The position numbers were made by a program, and so were the translations under genes. Positions 27,263 through 35,983 of a stretch of DNA of 64,000 nt are shown here, piece by piece; within the stretch, counting starts at the first letter, position 1, and the number at the start of each line of letters is the position of its first letter. The notes beneath the pieces are model-generated. The model was not told the origin of the DNA, searched no databases, and was given only the letters and a program-made list of their open reading frames with translations. The DNA comes from Collimonas fungivorans Ter331 (GTDB lineage Bacteria > Pseudomonadota > Gammaproteobacteria > Burkholderiales > Burkholderiaceae_D), in the NCBI RefSeq assembly GCF_000221045.1, contig NC_015856.1, positions 1,831,317-1,895,316 on the forward strand. Reading direction: 5' to 3'.

Positions 27263-27855
27263 TGTCAGGTCTGGAAATCAGTGCAGTCATATTGAGCGCT
27301 CTGGCAGTCTGGCTGACCGCGCGCCGCCATCTGTGGTGCTGGCCGGTCGGTCTGGTCTCGGTGCTGCTGTATGCGCGCATATTCCTGGTGGCTAAACTGT
27401 ACTCGGACCTGTTGCTGCAGCTGATCTTCGCCGTCATGCAGCTGTACGGCTGGTGGCAGTGGAAGAGGGGCGTATCGGACCAGGATGGCCAGCATATCCA
27501 GCCGCAGCGCCTGCCGAAGCAGGGTTTGCTGATCGGGCTGCTGGCCGGCGCCGCGGGCAGCGTGGTGCTGGGTTACGTCATGGCCAGCTTCACTGACGCC
27601 CACATCCCATGGCTGGATTCGGCGCTGACCAGCTTCAGCCTGGTGGCCCAGTTCTGGATGGCGCGCAAATACGTCGCCAACTGGTGGCTGTGGATCGCGG
27701 TCGACATCATCTATGTCGGCGTGTATATCTATAAAGACCTGGACCTGACCGCAGGACTGTATGCGGCGTTCATCGTGCTGGCGGTCATCGGCTTGCGCAA
27801 CTGGCAGCGGCAGCTGCCGGGAAATCACCCGCCGGCCGCCGCCGCGGCGCTTTGA
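27262..27855 (+). CDS. pnuC: PnuC-family vitamin/nucleoside transporter
   Basis: A 197-residue inner-membrane protein with about seven hydrophobic segments and the Trp-rich PnuC motifs LYGWWQWK (about residue 62) and KYVANWWLWIAVDIIYVGVYIYK (about 138-160). PnuC proteins move nicotinamide riboside by facilitated diffusion, and relatives (PnuT, PnuX) carry thiamine or riboflavin; uptake is driven by phosphorylation inside the cell. The ATG at 27262 overlaps the stop codon of the kinase gene (TTGATG), so the two are coupled. The TTG three bases upstream is an unlikely start. The exact vitamin is not determined by sequence. Confidence 0.88.
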   Translation: MSGLEISAVILSALAVWLTARRHLWCWPVGLVSVLLYARIFLVAKLYSDLLLQLIFAVMQLYGWWQWKRGVSDQDGQHIQPQRLPKQGLLIGLLAGAAGSVVLGYVMASFTDAHIPWLDSALTSFSLVAQFWMARKYVANWWLWIAVDIIYVGVYIYKDLDLTAGLYAAFIVLAVIGLRNWQRQLPGNHPPAAAAAL

Positions 27856-27877
27856 CCGAGGCCGGCGGCAGCGCCGT

Positions 27878-29095
27878 TTATGCTGCCGGCACGCCGAGTT
27901 TCTGCGCCCATGCCAGCGCCGACAGATGCGCCAGGTTGACTTCCTTCGGGCTGATCTTGAGCGAACTGGCCAAGGGGCCGACCAGCGGCGAATTCAGTTC
28001 GCAGGCTTCTGCCAGCGCTACATAAGGACCATACGGTCCGGAACGGGTCAGCAACGCCGCAGCCACCTGGTCGGACAGCTTGATGCTGGCCAGCACTTCC
28101 TCCATGCTGACGCCCAGCAGCCGGTCCAGCAACGAAAAAATCCCCGCGACAAACAGGTTTTCCGATTCGCCCCTGGGCAGGTATTTTTGTCCCAGCAGTT
28201 CCGAGAAACGGCCGCGGATGATCGCGGTTTCCATCAGCACCGGCGAATAGCCGCTGCTGCTGGCGGTAGCCAGCAGCAGGGACAGCCACTGGAACAGCGC
28301 TTCGTAACCGAGCAGGGCGAGGGCGGCGCGCAATGACTGGACTTCAGTCTTCAGGCCGAACGCCGCGGAGTTGATGAAGCGCAGCAGTTCATAGGACAGG
28401 CCGGGATCGCGCTTGAAGATTTCTTCGATCTTTTGCAGGTTCTCGTTCTTGGCGACCAGGTTCATGATCTGCACGATGATCTGCTGCGCCGGGTTCAGGC
28501 CGGTGGCGCGCTTGCCGGGGCGCGGCGTCAGGTGCAGCTTGCCGATGAAGGCATCCAGTCCCAGCATGGCGCAGGCGTCATAGTCCTGCCAGTTGCTGAC
28601 CGGCCGGCCAACCATGCGCAGCGACGATTTTTTCAGCGCGGCGTAACGGCGCGCCTGCGCCGCAAAATCGCCGGCGGAAAATCGTACTTCGAGATGAGAG
28701 ATGTCGGCGGGCAGGGCGCCGCCGCTGAGCTCGGCGCCGCGCAGGGAGATGCCGTAGCCGGCAGCGCGCAGGGTCTTTACCGCGGCCACGGCGCCAGGGT
28801 TGGCCAGGTCGCCGTGCTTGAGCGTCAGCACCGTGCTGGCGGGCGGCATTCTTTTGATCGCCGCGCCGTTCAGCAGGGCCGGAGATGCTTCCAGGAACAG
28901 CAGCTTCTTGCCCAGCAGCCAGCCGCTTTTTTCGTCGCTCAACTGGTCGGCGACGAAACTCAGCAACGCATGCAAGTCCTCTTCATCAGCCTCGCCATCG
29001 GCGCCGCCGGTTTCCTGCCAGGTAAGGTCGTAGCCGACCACGCCTTGTTTCGGGCCAAGCAAAGGTTCTCGAACTATGAAATTGTCATTACGCAT
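27878..29095 (-). CDS. HDOD signalling protein with degenerate EAL domain
   Basis: A 405-residue cytoplasmic protein in the YuxH arrangement. The N-terminal half (residues 8-200) has the shape of an EAL domain (FIVREPLLGPKQGVVGYDLTWQ), but the E-x-L signature is replaced and acidic metal ligands are missing, so no c-di-GMP hydrolysis is expected. The C-terminal HDOD domain (about 205-395) shows RDPGLSYELLRFINSAAFGLKTEVQSLRAALALLGYEALFQWLSLL. HDOD proteins act in stress and lifestyle signalling without known catalysis. It converges on pnuC and shares a 490-base divergent region with the fimbrial operon, so a regulatory link to fimbriae is possible but unproven. Confidence 0.88.
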   Translation of the reverse strand: MRNDNFIVREPLLGPKQGVVGYDLTWQETGGADGEADEEDLHALLSFVADQLSDEKSGWLLGKKLLFLEASPALLNGAAIKRMPPASTVLTLKHGDLANPGAVAAVKTLRAAGYGISLRGAELSGGALPADISHLEVRFSAGDFAAQARRYAALKKSSLRMVGRPVSNWQDYDACAMLGLDAFIGKLHLTPRPGKRATGLNPAQQIIVQIMNLVAKNENLQKIEEIFKRDPGLSYELLRFINSAAFGLKTEVQSLRAALALLGYEALFQWLSLLLATASSSGYSPVLMETAIIRGRFSELLGQKYLPRGESENLFVAGIFSLLDRLLGVSMEEVLASIKLSDQVAAALLTRSGPYGPYVALAEACELNSPLVGPLASSLKISPKEVNLAHLSALAWAQKLGVPAA

Positions 29096-29585
29096 CTTGG
29101 ATTTTTTATGGTGGATGGTGAAGGGAACTGCAAAACCGGTTTTCCTGGATGCTGCAGTGTTAACGTTAACGGCCGTTTCCTGGAGAAATTGAGCGAATAT
29201 CGTCGTCCACCAGGAAATGTGTCATGAACTTTAAAAATGTTGTCGTATTCGCACGACAAAATCACACATTGCCACCAGGAATTTATGGCGTTTCCACCAA
29301 AGAATTGATTGCCGTCAGGATTCCTCCAGATTTTTCATGAGGCCCGGAAAGGCGCGCCAATATTGGGTTTGTGGCATTTATTTGATTGTTATAAATAATA
29401 ATAAATATACAAATATTATTAAATTTCAGCGTCATTTATTGCGGTCTAATAACTAGTGATGGTTAGTAATTGTTAAACATTGTCATGAATGCACTTTTGT
29501 GACTTTTTACCCCTAGAATGTGCTTCGCCGTGTTGGCAATTCATTAATTTGAATCGAACATCCACTTTATATCTGAGGGTAAAAA
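29096..29585. promoter_or_regulatory. Divergent control region of HDOD gene and fimbrial operon
   Basis: 490 bases without a gene and strongly AT-rich between about 29370 and 29480. It contains a perfect GTTAACGTTAAC palindrome (29159-29170), 64 bases upstream of the HDOD start, a possible -10 TAGAAT (29514-29519) facing the pilin gene, and a dyad ATTCA-N6-TGAAT (29539-29554). I see no long inverted repeats that would mark a fimS-like invertible promoter, and no recombinase gene. Confidence 0.55.
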
Positions 29586-30125
29586 ATGAAACAAATGACT
29601 ATCGCTAAGTTGGTTGCAGTTGCTGCTGCAGGTCTGTTGTCCCAAGCGGCCTTTGCTGACGGCGGCACCGTTAACTTCAACGGCAATATCGTTGATTCCC
29701 CATGCACAGTCGATCCATCCAGCCAAAACATCACCGTACCTCTGGGCGACGTGTCGCGCACAGTGTTCGGCGCCGTTGCCGGCAAGAAGTCGACACCATC
29801 GAAGTTCACCATCCTGCTGACCGACTGCGGCCCAACAGCCAAGGGCGCAACCGTGACCTTTACCGGCACCACCGACGCTATCGTGAAAGACGACCTGGCG
29901 ATCGCTAACGCTGGCCAAGTCGGCGTGACTGCTGCAACTGGCGTGGCGATCGAGCTGGGCGACTCCGCCGGCACCAAGATCCCTGTCGGTTCGGCATCGG
30001 GCACTTACGTTCTGGGTCTGGGCAACAATCCTTTGAAGTTCCAGGCTGCCTACATCTCGACCAGCACTGCAGTGACCGTCGGTCCAGCTAACTCGACAGC
30101 GCAGTTCGTCGTTGCTTACCTGTAA
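29586..30125 (+). CDS. Type 1 fimbrial major subunit
   Basis: A 179-residue pilin. The signal peptide ends at AAFADGG (about residue 24). The mature protein follows the FimA pattern: VNFNGNIVDSPCTVDPSSQNITVPLGDVSRTVFG, a second Cys in LLTDCGP forming the pilin disulfide, and a C-terminal beta-strand ending in the alternating-hydrophobic FVVAYL with the penultimate Tyr required for chaperone recognition. It polymerises by donor-strand exchange into the fimbrial rod. Two hairpins after it separate it from the assembly genes, which fits a high level of pilin and low level of the rest. Confidence 0.92.
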   Translation: MKQMTIAKLVAVAAAGLLSQAAFADGGTVNFNGNIVDSPCTVDPSSQNITVPLGDVSRTVFGAVAGKKSTPSKFTILLTDCGPTAKGATVTFTGTTDAIVKDDLAIANAGQVGVTAATGVAIELGDSAGTKIPVGSASGTYVLGLGNNPLKFQAAYISTSTAVTVGPANSTAQFVVAYL

Positions 30126-30192
30126 TCGACGCGCTTTGCAAAAATCCTAAAACAGTTTTATCCCGTTTCGGCCAGCTATGAGAAACGGACAG

Positions 30193-30218
30193 CCTGGCGC
30201 TTGCGACGGCCAGGTTTT
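30193..30218 (+). terminator. Weak terminator-like hairpin after pilin gene
   Basis: CCTGGC paired with GCCAGG across a 10-base loop, followed by TTTT. Confidence 0.45.
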
Positions 30219-30221
30219 AAG

Positions 30222-30269
30222 GATGGGCTGGTTTGCCGCAACGGTAGCGGCAAGCCGGCCATCATTTTT
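30222..30269 (+). terminator. Partial terminator between pilin and chaperone genes
   Basis: Long stem: GATGG, CTGG and TTGCCGC on the left pair with GCGGCAA, CCGG and CCATC on the right (a few mismatches), followed by five T residues at 30265-30269. It probably lets only part of the transcripts continue into the chaperone and usher genes. Confidence 0.65.
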
Positions 30270-30360
30270 CCGCACCACCCATGCATCAATTTGTGAGCAC
30301 GCAAGTCCTGTGCTTGCTTAGAAATTTGTGCATAGGACATTTTGATAGACGAGGTCTTCC

Positions 30361-31134
30361 ATGTTAGGCAAACAATTCTTCACTTCTGCGGTGGTCGGCG
30401 GCGTGCTGGCGTTCAGCGCACTGTCGGCCGGCGCCGGCGTGATGCTGGGCGGCACCCGCGTGATCCTGGGCGAGAAAGACCGACAGGCGTCGATTCCGCT
30501 GAAGAACACCGGCACTGCGCCATACGTCGTGCAAACCTGGATCGATGCCGGCGAAGGCAAGAACAAGACGCCGCTGCTGGTGACACCGCCTTTGGCGCGC
30601 ATGGATCCCGGCGCGGAAAACATCTTGCGCATCGTCCGCATTGCAGGCGACTTGCCGAGCGACCGCGAATCGGTGTTCTGGCTCAACGTCAAGGAAATCC
30701 CGGAAAAATCGGATCAGCAGAACGTACTGCAAGTCGCTGTGCGCACCCGCATCAAAGTGTTCTATCGGCCGACCGGCCTGGCCGGCAAGCCTGACGAGGC
30801 GCGCGGCCTGGTCACGCTGTCGGTGGTGCCAGGCGAGGACGGCAAGGGCGCTGCGCTGCGGGTGAGCAATCCGAGCGCTTACAACATCACGTTTACCGGT
30901 TTCAAGATCAACGGCAACAAAGAGCAGACCAGGGCCGGCATGGTGCCGCCTTTCGGAGCACTCGATTTTCCGTTGACCGTTATCAGCGCGCCGCAGGCGA
31001 TCGAGGCCAGCTACACCACGATCAACGACTACGGCGGTGAAACACCGGAAGTGACGGCCAAGGTCGCGGTTGGCGGCGCCGGATCGCAAGGACAGCAGCC
31101 GGCCACGGAAACCGCGCCTGCCGCAGGCAAATAA
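30361..31134 (+). CDS. Fimbrial periplasmic chaperone
   Basis: A 257-residue PapD/FimC-type chaperone. Signal peptide to about residue 25 (LSAGAGVML). The first Ig-like domain has GGTRVILGEKDRQASIPLKNTGTAPYVVQTWID, with the Arg of the active cleft, and the G1 strand block ENILRIVRIAGDLPSDRESVFWLNVKEIPEK that donates hydrophobic residues to pilins. The second domain starts near VKVFYRPTGL. It ends in a Gly/Gln/Ala-rich tail (GSQGQQPATETAPAAGK) longer than in most relatives. It folds and carries subunits across the periplasm to the usher encoded next. Confidence 0.93.
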   Translation: MLGKQFFTSAVVGGVLAFSALSAGAGVMLGGTRVILGEKDRQASIPLKNTGTAPYVVQTWIDAGEGKNKTPLLVTPPLARMDPGAENILRIVRIAGDLPSDRESVFWLNVKEIPEKSDQQNVLQVAVRTRIKVFYRPTGLAGKPDEARGLVTLSVVPGEDGKGAALRVSNPSAYNITFTGFKINGNKEQTRAGMVPPFGALDFPLTVISAPQAIEASYTTINDYGGETPEVTAKVAVGGAGSQGQQPATETAPAAGK

Positions 31135-31224
31135 CACCGCCATCGTCTCCCAGATAGCAAGCAACGGATCCTGTCAAGGCAAGTCAGTCTGCCGCGCAAG
31201 GCAGAAATAAAGGAAGGGAAAGCT

Positions 31225-33813
31225 GTGATCAGATTGTCGCATCAACGCAAACCGGTACGCCTGGCGCTGTCCGCGATTACGCTGGCCGTACTGGCGCAGG
31301 TGGCGCACGCCCAAGGCCAGGGCGGCTCGATATTCAACGAGCAGTTCCTGGACATCGGCGGTGATCAAAGCCGTGCCGACCTGTCCTTGTTCGCGTTCGG
31401 CAACCGGGTCTTGCCAGGCAGTTATCTGGTCGATGTCAGCCTCAATGAAAGCAGCGTTGGCCAGAGCCAGGTCAATTTTGTCGACAACCTCGACGAAGCG
31501 GCGGACAGCAAGAGCGCCCAGGCCTGCATCACCCGCAGCATGCTGGAGGGCTGGGGCGTCAAGGTAGAAGTGTTCCCGGTGCTGATGGCGGCCGGCGACC
31601 AATGCGTTGACCTGGCAAAGGTGATTCCCGGTTCCAGTATTTCTTATAATGGCGAGAAACTGCGCCTGACGCTCAGCATTCCGCAGGCCGCCATGAAGCG
31701 CCAGGCGCGCGGCGCCATCACTCCGGACAAATGGGACAAGGGCATCAATGTCGGGATGCTGGACTATCAGTTTTCGGCGGCGCGCTATGATGGTGGCAAC
31801 AACTTCGGCGGCAACAACACCGGCAGCAGCGTCAACGGCATCACCGATTTCAACGGCAACCCGAGCACCGCCACCAGCCAGGCCCGCAATACCTTGTACG
31901 CCGGCCTGCGCGGCGGCTTCAACCTGGGCGACTGGCGCTTCCGCAATTTCTCGACCTACAACCGCGGCCTCGACGGCCAGGGCCACTGGCAGTCGGTGAC
32001 TTCCTACCTGCAGCGCGATATCGCTGCGCTGGGCGGCCAGCTGACCCTGGGCGACAGCACCACGCCGGGCAATTTCTTCGACTCTTTCCAGTTCCGCGGC
32101 GTCCAGCTGGCGTCCGACGACGGCATGCTGCCCGACAGCCAGCAAGGTTATGCGCCAACCATCCGCGGCGTGGCGCAAACCAACGCTCGCGTCACGGTGC
32201 GCCAGAACGGCTTCGTGGTGTACAGCACCTACGTCGCACCCGGTCCTTTTGTACTGGACGATTTGTATCCGACTTCCACCAGCGGCGACCTGGAAGTGAC
32301 GATTACCGAAGCGGACGGCCGCGAAACCAAGTTCAAGCAAGCGTTCTCCGCCGTGCCGACCTTGTTGCGCGAAGGCGTCTGGCGCTACAGCGCTACCGCC
32401 GGCCAATACCGCAACGGCCTGGGATCGAATGTCAGCGGCTCCAAGCCGTTTTTCATGCAGGGCACCGTGGCGCGCGGCCTGGGACGGGAATTTTCGCTGT
32501 ACGGCGGCCTCATCGGTTCCGAGATCCATCAGTCCGTAGTGTTCGGCGTCGGCAAGAACCTGCGCGATTTCGGCGCCATCTCGGCGGACCTGTCGCAGGC
32601 GCATACCAAGGGACCATTCAATCAGAGCTACGACGGTCAGTCGCTGCGCTTCCTGTACGCCAAGTCGTTCGAGAATTACGGCACCAGCGTGCGCATGGCT
32701 GGTTATCGTTATTCCACCGGCGGCTTCCGTACGTTCCAGGAAGCGGCGCAGATGCAGGACCTGCAAAGCGGCCAGGTGCTCAACAACCGTCGCAGCCAGC
32801 TGCAGCTGGATTTCGCCCAGCAGCTGGGCAGCCGTGGCGGCAGCGTCTACGCCTCGGCGCAGCAGCAAAGCTATTGGGGCACGGACCAGAAGACACGCCT
32901 GATCCAGCTCGGTTATTCGAATTTCTACAAGCAGTTCACCTACAGTTTTACCTATAACAACAGCACCAACCTGAGCGGACCGTCGAGCCGCCAGCTGATG
33001 GTGTCCTTGTCGATGCCGCTCGGCGACAGCCGTTCCTACGCCCGTTACTCGGCGACCCAGGGCAATGACGGCGAGGTCAGCCATCAGGCCAGCGTCTACG
33101 GTTCGGCGCTGGATGACGGCCGCCTGACCTATAACGTATCGACGACGCATTCGAACCGCAGCGACAACAGCGGCAGCGCTTCTGCCAGCTACCTGTCGCA
33201 ATACGGTCGCTTCGACTTCGGCCGCGCGCAAGGTTCCGGCTACGGCCAGACCACACTGGGTGTGGCGGGCGGCCTGGTGGTGCATGGCGGCGGCGTAACT
33301 TTGTCGCAGCCGCTGGGCGAAACCATGGCGCTGGTGGAAGCGCCGGACGCCGCCAATGTCGGCTTCGAGGTGTATCCAGGCGTCCGTACCGATAGTCGCG
33401 GCAATGCGGTGCTGGCGAACCTGAGCCCGTACCGGATCAACCGCCTGGCGGTGCGCACCGAAGACCTGGGCGATGAAGTGGAAATCAAGAACGCCGCCAT
33501 GGATGTGGTGCCGACCCGCGGTGCGGTGGTGCTGGCCAAGTTCGAGACTGCGATAGGCCTGCGCCTGATGCTGACCCTGAGCGACAAGAGCGGCAAGCCG
33601 CTGCCTTTCGGCGCCAGGGTCGAGAACGAGCAGGGGCAAGAGATGGGTATCGTCGGCAGCGAGGGCCAGACCTTCGTTACCGGCGCCAAGGATGCCGGCG
33701 CATTCAGCGTCAAGTGGGGCCAGAGCGCGGCTGAACAATGCAGGGTCAAATACCAGGTGCCGGTCGAGAAGAATCCGGCGCCGATCCGTCAAATGAATGC
33801 GCAGTGCGAGTGA
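31225..33813 (+). CDS. Fimbrial outer-membrane usher
   Basis: An 862-residue usher. Signal peptide to about residue 30 (LAQVAHAQ). The N-terminal chaperone-binding domain is FNEQFLDIGGDQSRADLSLFAFGNRVLPGSYLVDVSLN. The 24-strand barrel with its plug domain covers about residues 150-680 (RGVQLASDDGMLPDSQQGYAPTIRGVAQTNARVTVRQNGFVVYSTYVAPGPF), and two C-terminal Ig-like domains end in two Cys residues (QCRVKY and NAQCE). It exports and orders the pilins. The start is a GTG at 31225 with an AGGAAGGG site; no ATG fits the signal peptide better. Confidence 0.94.
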   Translation: MIRLSHQRKPVRLALSAITLAVLAQVAHAQGQGGSIFNEQFLDIGGDQSRADLSLFAFGNRVLPGSYLVDVSLNESSVGQSQVNFVDNLDEAADSKSAQACITRSMLEGWGVKVEVFPVLMAAGDQCVDLAKVIPGSSISYNGEKLRLTLSIPQAAMKRQARGAITPDKWDKGINVGMLDYQFSAARYDGGNNFGGNNTGSSVNGITDFNGNPSTATSQARNTLYAGLRGGFNLGDWRFRNFSTYNRGLDGQGHWQSVTSYLQRDIAALGGQLTLGDSTTPGNFFDSFQFRGVQLASDDGMLPDSQQGYAPTIRGVAQTNARVTVRQNGFVVYSTYVAPGPFVLDDLYPTSTSGDLEVTITEADGRETKFKQAFSAVPTLLREGVWRYSATAGQYRNGLGSNVSGSKPFFMQGTVARGLGREFSLYGGLIGSEIHQSVVFGVGKNLRDFGAISADLSQAHTKGPFNQSYDGQSLRFLYAKSFENYGTSVRMAGYRYSTGGFRTFQEAAQMQDLQSGQVLNNRRSQLQLDFAQQLGSRGGSVYASAQQQSYWGTDQKTRLIQLGYSNFYKQFTYSFTYNNSTNLSGPSSRQLMVSLSMPLGDSRSYARYSATQGNDGEVSHQASVYGSALDDGRLTYNVSTTHSNRSDNSGSASASYLSQYGRFDFGRAQGSGYGQTTLGVAGGLVVHGGGVTLSQPLGETMALVEAPDAANVGFEVYPGVRTDSRGNAVLANLSPYRINRLAVRTEDLGDEVEIKNAAMDVVPTRGAVVLAKFETAIGLRLMLTLSDKSGKPLPFGARVENEQGQEMGIVGSEGQTFVTGAKDAGAFSVKWGQSAAEQCRVKYQVPVEKNPAPIRQMNAQCE

Positions 33814-33849
33814 GCACAATATGCACGCAAGGAAAACAAGGATGATGTC

Positions 33850-34905
33850 ATGAGCAACGGGAATAGCGTATTCAGCAGATGCGCGCGAACATTGGCGGAG
33901 CGGCGCCGCAGCCTGTCCGGCATGCTGCTTTTTATCGGCCTGTTGGCCAGCGCTCAGCTGGTGCAGGCAGCCTGCTTTAAGAATCCGTCTTATACGGAAA
34001 AAACGATCAACATGTTTTTCGGCAAGGTCTATCTGCCGAGCGACCTGGCTGTGGGAGCGCTGATTGCAAGAAAAGAATTCAACCTGCCGCTGAAAGGCGG
34101 GCAACTCGACAAGCCATGGAATTGCACCAACGGCGGCGTGGTAAACGGCGACATGCTGCAAGGACAGATGATCACGGGATACGATCATGTGTACTCCACC
34201 AACGTCACCGGAATCGGCGTTCGCCTGTCGCGTTATTTCACAGGGGCAGACTCCACATATTATGCCCACACCCGCACCACTACTAGCGATTTCGGTCTTT
34301 TCGACGCCAATTCCAAGTTTGTCGTCGAGCTGTTCAAGACCGGCCCCAAGACAGGCAGCGGTCCGCTGGCGCCGGGCATCTACACCAAGTATTACAGCGT
34401 TGCGGACAATCTATCCGTGCTCACCACGTATCTCGATGTCAACGCCATTACTATTGTTACGCCTACCTGCACGGTTGACGTCGGTTCAAAGAATATAGCG
34501 GTCAACCTGGGCTCCGTTTCCAGGAGCAACTTCAAGGGAGTCGGCAGTTCGGCCGGCGAGAAGGATTTCAACATCAAGCTCAATTGCCAGCGCGGCGAGA
34601 ACACCCAGAACATCATTGCATTGAATATGGCGGCGACATCCGATCCCACCAACAAACCGGGCGTCTTGCAGCTGACCCAGGAACCTGGCGTGGCGACCGG
34701 GGTTGGCATCCAGGTGCTGGATCAGACCAGGACGCCGGTGAAATTCACGACCTCTACTGTTGCCGACACCAATTCCATCAATGTCGGTCCTTCCGACGAT
34801 ATCCAGTACGTGGTGCCGTTCAAGGCCAGGTACTACCAGACCACGCCCAACATCAATACCGGCAAGGCCAACGGCACCGCGACGTTTACGATCGTATATC
34901 AGTAG
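33850..34905 (+). CDS. Two-domain fimbrial tip adhesin
   Basis: A 351-residue protein with a signal peptide (about 1-40, MLLFIGLLASAQLVQAAC). The N-terminal half (about 40-195) is a receptor-binding domain without a close match that I know; it is rich in Tyr, Thr and Asn (TGYDHVYSTNVTG, YYAHTRTTTSDF). The C-terminal half is a pilin domain (CTVDVGSKNIAVNLGSVSRSNFKGVG to the last strand ATFTIVYQ), as in FimH-type tip adhesins. It is the last gene of the operon and probably sets binding specificity. The ligand cannot be predicted; a fungal or plant glycan would suit a soil bacterium, but that is speculation. Confidence 0.85.
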   Translation: MSNGNSVFSRCARTLAERRRSLSGMLLFIGLLASAQLVQAACFKNPSYTEKTINMFFGKVYLPSDLAVGALIARKEFNLPLKGGQLDKPWNCTNGGVVNGDMLQGQMITGYDHVYSTNVTGIGVRLSRYFTGADSTYYAHTRTTTSDFGLFDANSKFVVELFKTGPKTGSGPLAPGIYTKYYSVADNLSVLTTYLDVNAITIVTPTCTVDVGSKNIAVNLGSVSRSNFKGVGSSAGEKDFNIKLNCQRGENTQNIIALNMAATSDPTNKPGVLQLTQEPGVATGVGIQVLDQTRTPVKFTTSTVADTNSINVGPSDDIQYVVPFKARYYQTTPNINTGKANGTATFTIVYQ

Positions 34906-34928
34906 CGGACGGATGCGCCGGCTGCCGC

Positions 34929-35870
34929 CTAAGGGCGCGGCGCGAGAGACTGGTTCTGTGCGGCGCGCTGCTGCAGCAGCGTCAGCCAGCGTTCGCCGCA
35001 TTCGGCGTCGCTGATGCACAGCGCATAGTCGGGCACGGTGCGGGCAGCGCGTTCCAGCAGCTGGATGTCGGCTTCGTGCTGGCGGGCGACATGCGGATCT
35101 TCCAGGAACAATACGCGCCGGCATTGCTGGCGGTCCAGGATCAGTTCGGCGATCTGGGCGTCCCCGCCCAGCGGGCCGCTGAGGAAGGGCTTGACCCAGT
35201 TGCGGCCGGCTTGCTCACCCTTGATTTTCTGCGCCAGCTTGTTGAGCAGGCTGCCGGTGGTGCCGGTGGCGCAGCGGAATGCAAACTGGTCGAGCAGGGC
35301 GAAATGGCGTTCCGCAATATCCAGCATGCGGTCTTTCATGGCGTCGTGGGCGATCAGCGCGATGCCTTCCTGCGCCAGCTCGAAGGTCGGGTCCAGCGCC
35401 GGATTCGGCGCGGCGCCGGCCGCCATCGCTTCCAGTTCCAGCCACTCACGAGCACCGGCCAGCGTCGACAGGAATGGCTTGCCATGGATTACGCATTGCC
35501 GTTTCAAGGCCACCGCTTCCGGAAAGGTCGACGAAGGATCGACCGGGTCCATCAGGTAAATCACTGCATCCAGGGTGCGCGCCGGATCGGCGTCGACCAC
35601 CCGCGACACCAGCTTCATCAAACCGCCGTGGCGGCCGTAGGGAAAACGTTCGATATGCGGATAGTGTTCCAGCAGGCCCAGCTGCTGCATCGCGTCCAGC
35701 GTGCGCCCGACCACCACCAGCTGCGGTTTCAGCTGTTGTTCGATGCTGTGGCGACTGCCGGTAAGCAGCTGCGCCAGCGCCGAATCCGGGCCCTGCTGGT
35801 GGCTGCGGTTGGCGGCGAGGCCGATCCGGAACGGAGCGGAAGAGGCATTGCGGGATGAGAAGGAAGGCAT
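34929..35870 (-). CDS. Tandem-domain methylglyoxal synthase
   Basis: A 313-residue protein, twice the length of E. coli MgsA (152). The C-terminal half (about 168-300) is a full methylglyoxal synthase, which converts dihydroxyacetone phosphate to methylglyoxal: IALIAHD (His175, Asp176), ATGTTG (201-206), SGPLGGD (Asp237), then Asp258, His265 and Asp268 with the same spacing as Asp91, His98 and Asp101 of E. coli. The N-terminal half (about 13-145) has the same layout (FRIGLAANR, VVVGRTLDAM, YGRHGGLMKL, YLMDPVDPS) but lacks the His-Asp, TGTTG and catalytic Asp/His pairs. I chose the ATG at 35870; an ATG at 35918 is in frame. It converges on the adhesin gene and is divergent from greB. Confidence 0.82.
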   Translation of the reverse strand: MPSFSSRNASSAPFRIGLAANRSHQQGPDSALAQLLTGSRHSIEQQLKPQLVVVGRTLDAMQQLGLLEHYPHIERFPYGRHGGLMKLVSRVVDADPARTLDAVIYLMDPVDPSSTFPEAVALKRQCVIHGKPFLSTLAGAREWLELEAMAAGAAPNPALDPTFELAQEGIALIAHDAMKDRMLDIAERHFALLDQFAFRCATGTTGSLLNKLAQKIKGEQAGRNWVKPFLSGPLGGDAQIAELILDRQQCRRVLFLEDPHVARQHEADIQLLERAARTVPDYALCISDAECGERWLTLLQQRAAQNQSLAPRP

Positions 35871-35983
35871 ATGGCGGAAGTCAGTACGGGCAACATTGCA
35901 CTGGCCTGACTTTACCATACAGCCATGCAAGAAAAGCCATGGTTCCGGGCTAAATCGGCATCCGTAGTCTATTTGGAACTACA

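Noticed and set aside
29341-29585. Invertible fimS-type fimbrial promoter
   Set aside because: No pair of long inverted repeats flanks a promoter and no recombinase gene is present.
31174-34269. 1031-codon minus-strand open frame opposite the usher
   Set aside because: Mirror image of the usher and adhesin genes, with Arg/His/Gln-rich shadow composition.
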